Part shown: positions 24,918-32,834 of the stretch, piece after piece | Layout of the letters: the number at the start of each line of letters is the position of its first letter | Position numbering within the stretch: the stretch's first letter is position 1 | Source: CAZVVT01 sp964630595 | GTDB lineage: Bacteria > Chlamydiota > Chlamydiia > Chlamydiales > VFKH01 | Assembly: GCA_964630595.1 (NCBI GenBank) | Contig: CAZVVT010000006.1 | Coordinates: 12,231 to 76,230 of the forward strand | Direction: 5' to 3' | DNA: 64,000 bases | Notes under the pieces: model-generated | Told to the model about the DNA's origin: nothing | Seen by the model: only the letters and a program-made list of their open reading frames with translations | The model's database searches: none | Position numbers and translations under genes: made by a program

Positions 24918-26567
24918 GCCGCCAGCGGCTGCACCGGCCCCGCTTGCTGCAACGGTTCCGGCCTTTTCTCTGACAAAGGCCTTCAATTCTTTCAGCTCGC
25001 TGCCTTTTGTGAAATACGCTGTCAGCCCCCTTGCTACAAACATAGCGCGCGTATCGCCGGCTTCTGATGAATACCCCACCAGGGTAATTCCTTTTTCTGA
25101 AAGCGCTTTTACCTTTTGCTCTTTCGTCACCAAGTCCACCTCAGGGCAGAACTTTTTCACAAGGTAATCGGCGATTGCAGGGCCATTCATGGGATCACCC
25201 ACGGCTAGATTGCAATCCAAAATATAGAGATTGAAGAAAGCTCCACCGTCAAGCGCAGCCTGCAATTCATAGGAACTAGAAAAAACTTTTGCCCCTGGAT
25301 TGAGTCTTTGCAGCATCTTTCGAATGATGAGCTCGTCATCGACGATGGCGATGGTAAGCGGCCCTGGATCGATCACCGAATCGCGACGCACTTCTGCAGC
25401 TTCCGCCGGCGCAAGAGGAAAGCAAAGCTCGAAAGAGTTCAACTTTCCCGCTGCTATAGCAGTGGTGCTCAACTCTCCGCCCAGTTGTTCAACAAGGCGC
25501 TGTGCAATGAGCTGAGACCAACCATAAACGCCGCCATGACGAAAACGCAGTGCGCCCGGCTCCCACGAACGCAGTTCGCTGAGCGTGTCGCTGTCCTGAA
25601 TTGCAAAGCGGACCGCTCCAGGTGTATCGCCCAAGGAAACGGTGACGTTCACTTTCGCAGCAAAGGTCGTTGCAACAAAGAGAAGGTGCTCAATCACTGC
25701 TTGCACAAGAGAGGCATCGCCGAGAAAAGCCGGCGCTGCTGCAGGTAGCACCAATGAGGCACCCGGGTCCAATTTTATCGATCGCAGGCTGTCTAGACGG
25801 AAAGGGGCGACAGTGGTCGCCATCTTCTCCCCTTTTGGAAGATCAACGCGCGCAAAATTGAGAGACAGCGTTTTGAGCAACGCCTCACCCGTGCCGTTAC
25901 TGATGAGGTCATTCACCAGTCGTGCTATAGCAGAGCGCTCGCTTTCGCGTATTTCTCTCTCGAATTCTAATTGCGCAGCAGAAACGGGGGTGCAATGAAA
26001 GTGCCACATCTCCGTAGTCCCGATCATCACGCGCTTGATTTCAAGAGTAAAATGGAACTTCTGCCCCAGGTCGTTGACCAGGTAACAACGCACGTTGGAA
26101 TCTCGGCTCATTCCCCGAAGATCTAAGATGCCCTTAGAAGTATGAAAAATCGCAGGGAAAGGCTTGCTGAGAACGGCTTCCTGAGAAAGCCCTATAACAA
26201 AGGGAAAGCTATCACTTGCTCCGCAAACGGTTCCATCCAGATGAACAAAAAAGTCGCACTGTCGAGCCATATCTCGAAGAACATGCTCTAGAAAGAGTTT
26301 TCTTCTGTCCGGAGAAAGATCGCTTGTGGAAATAGGTGACCCTCTTCCTGCCATGGGAGAAAGGCGCGCATGAGGACGCGTTGGAGTGGTTAGTCCCGCC
26401 GCCACGCCAGAAGGGAAAACAACGGCTCCGACCCTTCTTAATACGGGTCCTCTGTCAGGGACAATCCTTTGAGGTAAAGGAGCTAGCCTTGTAGAGGCTG
26501 CAGAAGGGGTTGGTGTATATCGAAAACTGGTAGTGTTAGGGACTGTCATGGGCGAATATTGTACCAT
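24906..26567 (-). CDS. degenerate hybrid sensor (PAS - inactive kinase-like - receiver domain)
   Basis: 553 aa; the ATG has a good AAGGAG site. A Ser/Pro/Arg-rich N-terminus (1-85) is followed by a PAS-like domain (about 95-195, RDMARQCDFFVHLDGTVCGASD), a short helix where the phospho-acceptor His of a histidine kinase would lie (SERSAIARLVNDL, no His), a GHKL-like domain (about 280-385) without the N-box Asn (VIEHLLFVATTFA) and with a poor G1 box, and a receiver domain (404-535) with DD at 410-411, phospho-acceptor Asp in ILDCNL, Ser pair GYSSE and Lys in FTKG. So the receiver looks intact while the kinase looks dead. Confidence 0.78.
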   Translation of the reverse strand: MVQYSPMTVPNTTSFRYTPTPSAASTRLAPLPQRIVPDRGPVLRRVGAVVFPSGVAAGLTTPTRPHARLSPMAGRGSPISTSDLSPDRRKLFLEHVLRDMARQCDFFVHLDGTVCGASDSFPFVIGLSQEAVLSKPFPAIFHTSKGILDLRGMSRDSNVRCYLVNDLGQKFHFTLEIKRVMIGTTEMWHFHCTPVSAAQLEFEREIRESERSAIARLVNDLISNGTGEALLKTLSLNFARVDLPKGEKMATTVAPFRLDSLRSIKLDPGASLVLPAAAPAFLGDASLVQAVIEHLLFVATTFAAKVNVTVSLGDTPGAVRFAIQDSDTLSELRSWEPGALRFRHGGVYGWSQLIAQRLVEQLGGELSTTAIAAGKLNSFELCFPLAPAEAAEVRRDSVIDPGPLTIAIVDDELIIRKMLQRLNPGAKVFSSSYELQAALDGGAFFNLYILDCNLAVGDPMNGPAIADYLVKKFCPEVDLVTKEQKVKALSEKGITLVGYSSEAGDTRAMFVARGLTAYFTKGSELKELKAFVREKAGTVAASGAGAAAGGSDA

Positions 26568-26617
26568 AAACTCCTTTTTTCAGGCTTGTTGAAATTGGGG
26601 GTTTATGGGATGATAAA

Positions 26618-27541
26618 GTGATCTTTCAACCCAAAAAGAAGGTTGTGGAAGATCGCATAAAGAAAAGCCTACCCTCCGATTCCTCGAAGAAAAGCTTCGT
26701 AACAAAGATCGAAGACCGGCTTGTGCCTGAACTAAGGGCCAAACTCCTCGCCGACAGCTACCAGTTCGACACCCCCCCGTATACGGCCTTTCAGGCCAAA
26801 ACGGACGGGCTGACCTGTACAGTCTACCTGTCGGGCAAAGTGGTCGTACAGGGCCGGAAAACGGCCGAATTTGTCTCTTTTACCCTCTCCCCCCTTACCT
26901 ACACCCCCACAGAGGCCCATATCGGCAGCGATGAGGCCGGAAAAGGCGACTTTTTTGGGCCCCTAGTGATCGCCGCCGCCTATTTGGGCGAGGGCGACGA
27001 CCTCAAAATGAGCGAACTGGGGGTACGGGATAGTAAAGACCTCTCCGATGAGCAGTGCAAGCGACTGGCCGACCAGATCGACGCCCTGCTGATTTCGCAC
27101 ACGATCTGCCTGATGCCCGAGACCTACAACCGCCTTTGGGCCCGCTTTAAGAACCTCAACCGCCTGCTGGCCTGGGCTCATGTGGAGGCCTTGCGCCAAG
27201 TTTCTGCCAAAAGCGGGTGCAAAAAGGCGCTGGTTGACCAGTTTGCACACGAAGGGGTGGTGGGCTCTTTTGCAAAGGACTCCGAGTTGAAGATTGAACA
27301 GCGAACGCGCGCTGAAAGCGATTTGGCCGTGGCCGCCGCCTCCATTTTGGCCCGCGCAGAGTTCCTGCGATCGCTAGACCGTTTGAGCAAACAAATAGGA
27401 CGCACTCTGCCCAAGGGCTCTTCCGACCCCTCTGTGATCAAGACCGGCGTTGTCATTGCCAAAGAACAGGGCAACGAAACTTTAGGAACTGTGGCAAAGT
27501 CGCACTTTAAAACCTGGGACAAAGTCCAGGAGCTGTTATGA
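26618..27541 (+). CDS. rnhC: ribonuclease HIII
   Basis: 307 aa from GTG 26618. The N-terminal TBP-like substrate-binding part (about 1-85) precedes the RNase HII/HIII catalytic core: IGSDEAGKGDFFGPL (Asp-Glu), VRDSKDLS, KALVDQFAHE and RAESDLAVAAASILARAEFL. It removes RNA from RNA/DNA hybrids. No overlapping alternative start is better. It overlaps the following membrane-anchored protein by four bases (ATGA). Confidence 0.93.
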   Translation: MIFQPKKKVVEDRIKKSLPSDSSKKSFVTKIEDRLVPELRAKLLADSYQFDTPPYTAFQAKTDGLTCTVYLSGKVVVQGRKTAEFVSFTLSPLTYTPTEAHIGSDEAGKGDFFGPLVIAAAYLGEGDDLKMSELGVRDSKDLSDEQCKRLADQIDALLISHTICLMPETYNRLWARFKNLNRLLAWAHVEALRQVSAKSGCKKALVDQFAHEGVVGSFAKDSELKIEQRTRAESDLAVAAASILARAEFLRSLDRLSKQIGRTLPKGSSDPSVIKTGVVIAKEQGNETLGTVAKSHFKTWDKVQELL

Positions 27542-27999
27542 GCGTGAATCGAAAAGACATTTTCTACACCACCGGGATGATGATTCTCATTACCGCGATT
27601 ACTTTGGCGGCCAATGTATTGATCCTTTTCCCCGCATTCACCACCACCGTCTTCCGCGGCCAAGTGCAGGTGAAAGCCATTTCCGTTTCCGCTGCAGAAC
27701 AAAAGCCCCTCTTTGTGAGCGTTGAGCAAAAAAGTGAAATCGTGGCCCTGCTCAATGAGAGTGATATACTAGAGCACAACCCCACCACCGCACAAAAAAA
27801 CGATCCTCTCTTTCAAACGGTTTCGATCCATCCATTTGAAAATGGCGAAATCATCCATCTCGAGCTGTGTGGGACAGTAGACGAAAAAATGGTGCTTATT
27901 GTGACCGAGGGAGATAAGTTAATCCATCTGATGGAAAAAAATCCCGGAGCCTTACAAAAGGCGCTCACGAAAGTCTATGCTCAAAGCATTACGCGTTAA
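27538..27999 (+). CDS. hypothetical membrane-anchored protein, 153 aa
   Basis: Not recognised. One N-terminal transmembrane segment (about 11-35, TTGMMILITAITLAANVLILFPAF) is followed by a soluble 115-residue domain, predicted outside the cytoplasm or in the periplasm. Translationally coupled to rnhC (ATGA) and overlapped by the recN start by 23 bases, so the three form one operon. No catalytic motif is evident. Confidence 0.7.
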   Translation: MSVNRKDIFYTTGMMILITAITLAANVLILFPAFTTTVFRGQVQVKAISVSAAEQKPLFVSVEQKSEIVALLNESDILEHNPTTAQKNDPLFQTVSIHPFENGEIIHLELCGTVDEKMVLIVTEGDKLIHLMEKNPGALQKALTKVYAQSITR

Positions 28000-29545
28000 A
28001 AACATCGCTCTCATTGCCGATACCGATATAGAGTTCGCGGCAGGACTCAACATCATTTCCGGAGAGACCGGTTCGGGAAAATCCTCTTTGATGACCGCTT
28101 TAAAACTCAGCCTTGGCGGCAGGCTCGATACTGATTTCATCCGCACGGGAGAAACAAAAGCCCTTATACAGGCGCAATTTTCCGTTCCAGAGTGCCTCAA
28201 GGAGCGTTTTGAGGAAGATACCATCATTCTTACACGCGAGTTTTCCGGCGGGAAAAGCCGCGCTCTCATCAATGACCGCATTGTCACAGCAGCTACACTA
28301 GACGAAGTGGGCAAACTCCTTGTCGACGTATCAACGCAAGGCGCAAAAGATGCGCTGCGAAACGAAGAGGCGCAAGGGCTCTTGCTCGACGCCTTTGCAG
28401 AGGCGTCGAGCCTGCGAAGCGAGCTGCAGGCACATTTTCTTTCATGGACTGAAGCAAAAAACACCCTCCAAATGCTCCAGAAGGCCTCTTTGCGTAAAGA
28501 AAAAGCGCTAGAGGAGTTGCACAAGCGTATAGAGCTGTTAGAGAGCTCCTCTCTTCTCAGCGAGGAAAAGGCGCTCTTTGCAGAGTACAGTGCTCTCGAA
28601 GAAAAACGCGAAGCACAAGCGACTGTTAGCAAGGCGGCAGAGCTGATTTCTTCCGAATGGATAGCGCGTCTAGAAAGAGCTTATCAAGGCGCTTTGCGCT
28701 TTCCCCTCATTGCTCCTCTCGCCACTTCTCTTGCTGCTCTGATCGAAGAGGCGCGAGAAAGCGCCTTTCAATGCGAGCTTTTTCTAGAAGCACAAACTGC
28801 TGAAGATCGTCTCCATCAATTAGGCGCGGCTTTTCACACAATCGACCTTCTCAAAGCAGAATTTGGCCAAGATCTGGATGCGATAAACCAAGCTTTGGCA
28901 CAAGCCAAAACAGCCCTCGGGCAACTCGAGAATCTGGAAGAGGAGTTGCTGCTTGCAAAAGAGGCGGAAGCACAATCTGCTCAAGCCGTGACAGCCGCAG
29001 CTGCGGCCCTATCTGCGAAAAGGGCAAAAGGAGCAAAGCGCCTTAGTGAAGCGGTCACAAGCCATCTGCAATCGCTCAACATGGAGGGAAGCCGCTTTCT
29101 CGTAGCTCTGATCCCCCAAGAACTCTCTCAAGGCGGTAAAGAGTCGATCCAATTCCAACTTCAAGCCAACCGCGGCGAGGGGGTTGTTGATTTGGGCAAA
29201 ACGGCCAGCGGCGGTGAACTATCGCGCCTCTTTCTAGCAATCAAAGCCTGCATGGCGGGCAAGTCCAACATTCCCGTGCTTTTACTGGATGAGGTTGATG
29301 CCAATTTGAGCGGTCGCACAGGAGCGGTCTTAGCGCAGCGCCTAAAAGAAATTAGCTCAAACCATCAAGTGATCGCCATCACCCATTTGCCCTCGGTAGC
29401 ACAGGAGGCTGACCACCACTTAGGTGTTGATAAAGAGCATGTTGGGGGAAGAACGCACACTCGCGTGCGCATTCTCAATAAAAAAGAAAAGAAGGCTGAG
29501 ATTGAGCGTATGATCGGCCTTGACTCTAAAACACCCGTTGCATAA
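27977..29545 (+). CDS. recN: DNA repair protein RecN
   Basis: 522 aa, slightly short for RecN (about 550). SMC-like ATPase acting in double-strand break repair. It begins MLKALRVKNIALI with Walker A GETGSGKSS, long coiled-coil arms in the middle (ESSLLSEEKAL ... ALGQLENLEEELL), and ends with ABC signature TASGGELSRLFLA, Walker B VLLLDEVDANLSG and a switch AITHLP. The start overlaps the preceding gene by 23 bases. Confidence 0.95.
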   Translation: MLKALRVKNIALIADTDIEFAAGLNIISGETGSGKSSLMTALKLSLGGRLDTDFIRTGETKALIQAQFSVPECLKERFEEDTIILTREFSGGKSRALINDRIVTAATLDEVGKLLVDVSTQGAKDALRNEEAQGLLLDAFAEASSLRSELQAHFLSWTEAKNTLQMLQKASLRKEKALEELHKRIELLESSSLLSEEKALFAEYSALEEKREAQATVSKAAELISSEWIARLERAYQGALRFPLIAPLATSLAALIEEARESAFQCELFLEAQTAEDRLHQLGAAFHTIDLLKAEFGQDLDAINQALAQAKTALGQLENLEEELLLAKEAEAQSAQAVTAAAAALSAKRAKGAKRLSEAVTSHLQSLNMEGSRFLVALIPQELSQGGKESIQFQLQANRGEGVVDLGKTASGGELSRLFLAIKACMAGKSNIPVLLLDEVDANLSGRTGAVLAQRLKEISSNHQVIAITHLPSVAQEADHHLGVDKEHVGGRTHTRVRILNKKEKKAEIERMIGLDSKTPVA

Positions 29546-29557
29546 ATCTGTCAGCCT

Positions 29558-30475
29558 GTGAACAAAAAACTCGTTGTCCTACTCGCAGCATCCCAGCTTT
29601 TTGCCAACGATGCGAGCTTCTTAAACACCGCGCTCTTCCAAGTGAAGAACTTTAAGGATAGCCTCTGCTCTCCCTGTCCTGCCTATCCTTACGGTATTCA
29701 GGCGACAGCGGATGGTTTTGGCAAAGCAAAACGCAATAACGTTCCCGCACAGAACATTCGCTATGCAGAGCTTGAAGTAGATGGGCTCTACGGAATCAAA
29801 ACCGACGGCCTCAGCGGCTTCACTTTTGAAGCAGGTTATGGTGCTTATGAGATGAAGTGGCAAGGCAACCCTTTCTTTAGCCAAAGCACCTACAACTATG
29901 TCAATCTTGGCATATTGGCCTACACAGGCGGCATTGACCGTTGGTTCTGGCAAGTGGGTTTGGGCACGCACCTGAATGAAGACCATGGTAATGGGTTTCT
30001 CTACTACGCTCGCTCCAGCGCTTTCTTCTGGGGTCGCTACACCATCACTCCTTGCGCTGGCTTCCACATCGGAACGCTCACCTTGACTGGCATTCGCAAG
30101 ACTACCACCTGCCCTATCGTCGGCTTCGACTGGACAATCTCCAAGCACTGGCAGCTCAATGCGATCTTCCCCATCAACATGAACATCAACTACGTGTTCA
30201 ATGAGAAATGGTACTTAGGCATCAACGTAAGGCCCTTTATCTCTCGCCAGCGCGTTGGCAATAATGAGCCCCTTGCTCGCGGCATCTGGGAATACACCGC
30301 CACCGGCACCGAACTTCAGCTCGTCTATGACTGGAAGGGTCTGGCCGTCTACCTCTTCGGTGGTACTGCTCTGAGCTCCAAACTCAAGGTCACCAACTGG
30401 CAATCTGGAAATGCTACCATCCAGAAGTTTGGCTCTGCCCCGTACGCCGGCTTCTCCTTCCTCTGGGCTTTTTAA
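29558..30475 (+). CDS. putative outer-membrane beta-barrel protein
   Basis: 305 aa from GTG 29558. A signal peptide (KKLVVLLAASQLFA) and many amphipathic strands with aromatic ends (YVNLGILAYTGGI, FWGRYTITPCAGFHIG, TELQLVYDWKGLAVYLFGG) point to an outer-membrane barrel, ending with a C-terminal Phe (GFSFLWAF), as in barrel proteins recognised by BamA. Function unknown; similar in general shape to DUF6268 or porin-like proteins. It follows recN by 12 bases but may be separately transcribed. Confidence 0.65.
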   Translation: MNKKLVVLLAASQLFANDASFLNTALFQVKNFKDSLCSPCPAYPYGIQATADGFGKAKRNNVPAQNIRYAELEVDGLYGIKTDGLSGFTFEAGYGAYEMKWQGNPFFSQSTYNYVNLGILAYTGGIDRWFWQVGLGTHLNEDHGNGFLYYARSSAFFWGRYTITPCAGFHIGTLTLTGIRKTTTCPIVGFDWTISKHWQLNAIFPINMNINYVFNEKWYLGINVRPFISRQRVGNNEPLARGIWEYTATGTELQLVYDWKGLAVYLFGGTALSSKLKVTNWQSGNATIQKFGSAPYAGFSFLWAF

Positions 30476-30488
30476 ATTAGGCTGTTAT

Positions 30489-31238
30489 TTACGCCCACTT
30501 GTGCTTTTCACAGAGGAAGTTGACACCGTCGAGGACTTGCGCAAAGGTGTAGGCGATGTATTCAGGCTCGGTGTTTTTGTAGGTTTGCTCGCCTTGGCCT
30601 GACTTGAACAGGAGCGTGGCGATACCGACCTGTTTAGCGCCGAAGATGTCGCGGAACATGTCGTTGCCAACAAAGATGGCTTCATTGGGGTTGACGCCCA
30701 GTTCGTCAAGGACGCGAATGAAGAGGCGGGGATCGGGTTTGCGATAGCCAAAATCGCCGGAGATGGCGATGGGGTGGAAGAAGTCGTGGATCCCTAAAAT
30801 GGTCATTTCAGGAATGGCGAACTGGGCTTGAGCGTCGGAAACCATCCCGAGAGTGAAACGCTCTTTAAGCTTTTTGAGCACGCTATGGACGTCTTGGTAG
30901 AGCGCAAGGCGTTTGCGAGAGATGCCTCGGAAGAGCTCCGTTAGAGTGATAGCGATGGATTCAAGGGAGCGACCGTCAAGGGGCGGCTTGACCTCCTTGC
31001 GCAGCATGATCTCGAGCCAGATCTGGACCATGTTCATCTCGGCATAGAGCTCCCCTGAGGCAGCTTTTTGCTTGCGCATGATGTCAAAAAAGAGCTCTTT
31101 AAGGTCCCAGCGGCGGAAGTCGACCCCGTGATAGGTGAAGAAGTGAGCAATGGTGCGCCAAAGCTCCTCCATGCCCTCATCGGTCTCGATTTCAATGAGG
31201 GTTCCGTACAAATCGAAGATAACTGCCTTAATGGCCAT
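30489..31238 (-). CDS. HAD-superfamily hydrolase
   Basis: 249 aa. HAD motif I is VIFDLYGTLIE (nucleophile Asp), motif II region LGMVSDAQAQ, motif III Lys in GYRKPDPRLF, and motif IV IFVGNDMFRDI. The cap region is helical. Substrate unknown; phosphatase activity is inferred from the family. It overlaps the end of the upstream APH-family gene by 11 bases, suggesting a coupled pair. Confidence 0.88.
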   Translation of the reverse strand: MAIKAVIFDLYGTLIEIETDEGMEELWRTIAHFFTYHGVDFRRWDLKELFFDIMRKQKAASGELYAEMNMVQIWLEIMLRKEVKPPLDGRSLESIAITLTELFRGISRKRLALYQDVHSVLKKLKERFTLGMVSDAQAQFAIPEMTILGIHDFFHPIAISGDFGYRKPDPRLFIRVLDELGVNPNEAIFVGNDMFRDIFGAKQVGIATLLFKSGQGEQTYKNTEPEYIAYTFAQVLDGVNFLCEKHKWA

Positions 31239-32232
31239 AGGTAAAGTTCATGAATGCATGGGCTAGCAATTTTTTTCTATGAAAGTCTGAAACCCAGTCA
31301 TTGCGCGCAATGCGCAGTAGGTTCAGACCAATATAAAAGGGCACCCTTCTCGTGATGGCGTAAAAGGCGGAATCTCGGTCGGGAAAGTGGGTGCAGTATT
31401 CCCAAAGAAAGTGACCAATAAAGGGCTCTGAGGCCTCCCCGCCTCCGGTTGCTTCCATAAAGCTGTGTTTGATCTCTCCGCAAACTCGGCCCAGGTCAAA
31501 GGCGCGATCCGAGCGCTTCATTCGCTCCAGGTCAAGGGCTGTGACCTTGCCATGGTGGCCAAAGAGGAAGTTGGCAGGCGTGCAATCCCCATGCACCAAG
31601 ACATTACAATCGCTCCACATCGCCCAATTGTCGCTGGCGCGGCGAATTTGCCACCGCAGCGCCTCCGCATCCTGCCAAGAAATATGCTGTTTGCTCAAAA
31701 GCGCATGAACAATGCCGTCGCCATACGCCTGCTCTTGGTGAAAAAAGACCGGCTCATTAGCAGCCGTATGGTTGTGTAGATGGGCCAAAAAACTCGCCAG
31801 GTGCGTTAGCTTGCGAAACAGCCTCTTGTGATTACCACAGACCGCTTCGTGGATGATGGCTGAAAAAGAGGTGCCGTGACAAAACTCCTCCAGAAGAAGA
31901 CAGTTGATGTCGCGATTGATGGAAAGAGGCCTCACAACATAGTGTGAGCCGTGATCAAATCCTAAGCTGCGCACATAGCAGAGGCTAGACCACTCACTAT
32001 TCATTTTGTTTTCCGCTGCCTGCCACGAGCGGTGGCCTACTCCCCAATAAAATTTACCGATGAGCTCTAAGTTGCTCTTTTTTTCGGTATAGCGGTAGAC
32101 GTTGTTGGAGGCTTTTGCTCGATGAACTTCGAAGTGAGGATCGGCTACCCACCCAACAAGGGAGGGCAGCACGTGTTCACGCATGTACCCGTAGAGAGGG
32201 TCATGCGATGAAAGGGTTCCCATGAACTTCAT
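31228..32232 (-). CDS. aminoglycoside phosphotransferase (APH) family protein
   Basis: 334 aa. The C-terminal catalytic motif LVHGDCTPANFLF (Brenner-type HGDxxxxN) is followed by VTALDLERM with the metal Asp, as in APH/choline-kinase proteins. The N-terminal lobe is divergent. A drug-resistance role is not implied; such proteins often phosphorylate small metabolites. It overlaps the HAD gene downstream; a phosphatase next to a kinase-like protein could share a substrate. The start is ATG 32232. Confidence 0.82.
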   Translation of the reverse strand: MKFMGTLSSHDPLYGYMREHVLPSLVGWVADPHFEVHRAKASNNVYRYTEKKSNLELIGKFYWGVGHRSWQAAENKMNSEWSSLCYVRSLGFDHGSHYVVRPLSINRDINCLLLEEFCHGTSFSAIIHEAVCGNHKRLFRKLTHLASFLAHLHNHTAANEPVFFHQEQAYGDGIVHALLSKQHISWQDAEALRWQIRRASDNWAMWSDCNVLVHGDCTPANFLFGHHGKVTALDLERMKRSDRAFDLGRVCGEIKHSFMEATGGGEASEPFIGHFLWEYCTHFPDRDSAFYAITRRVPFYIGLNLLRIARNDWVSDFHRKKLLAHAFMNFTYGH

Positions 32233-32250
32233 GAGAAGGCCCTTTCTGAC

Positions 32251-32754
32251 TTATCCGCGAATGAAGCCTTGGCCCATAGAAGGGGCACCAGGCACTTTGC
32301 CCGCAGAGGGTTTGAGCGATGATTCATCTGGCTCGCGTCCTTCTGAGAGATCGGTTGCGATTTTACGCCATTTCTCAACAGTCTCAACATAAAGGGGCGC
32401 AAAAGCACGCAGTGCAGAGGGCAGAGCATGTGCCATCTCCAGAGTGCAATGCAGAAGGATGAGCTCTTCTTTCACAGCAACACCTACGCCGCCACCGGCC
32501 ATTTGACCGCCCAGCATAGATCCTTCTAACAAGCGCTCATACAGCTTTAATTTTGTTCTATCGTCCTTAGGAAGACCATCTAAGACGGGGGAATAGACGT
32601 AGAGCTTGTCGGAGTTGGGTTCATAGGTAATGTGCATTGAAAAGGTATCATCAATACCCAAAATGCAGGTGTTGTTTTCGTCAAACTTCAACCCTTCAAT
32701 GCCGAGTTCTTTTCCAAATTCCTTCAAGTTCTCTTCAGCGTTCTGTAGAGACAT
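32251..32754 (-). CDS. slc1: Slc1-like type III secretion chaperone (CesT/SycE fold)
   Basis: 167 aa, the exact size of chlamydial Slc1 (CT043). It has an N-terminal helix (LKEFGKELGIEGL), ILGIDDTFSMHITYEP and the acidic LVYVYSPVLDGLP strands seen in class I chaperones, with a helix ending ALPSALRAFAPLYVETVEKW. In Chlamydia, Slc1 handles several early effectors such as Tarp. It is divergent from glgX exactly as CT042-CT043 are in Chlamydia, supporting orthology. The ribosome site GGAGG is close to the ATG. Confidence 0.88.
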   Translation of the reverse strand: MSLQNAEENLKEFGKELGIEGLKFDENNTCILGIDDTFSMHITYEPNSDKLYVYSPVLDGLPKDDRTKLKLYERLLEGSMLGGQMAGGGVGVAVKEELILLHCTLEMAHALPSALRAFAPLYVETVEKWRKIATDLSEGREPDESSLKPSAGKVPGAPSMGQGFIRG

Positions 32755-32834
32755 GCGGGTTCCTCCAAAAGTCTTAAATTAGTCACAGTGTGTACGAAGT
32801 TGACTTTTTTGGGTAAGCCAAAAAAACTGCGGGA

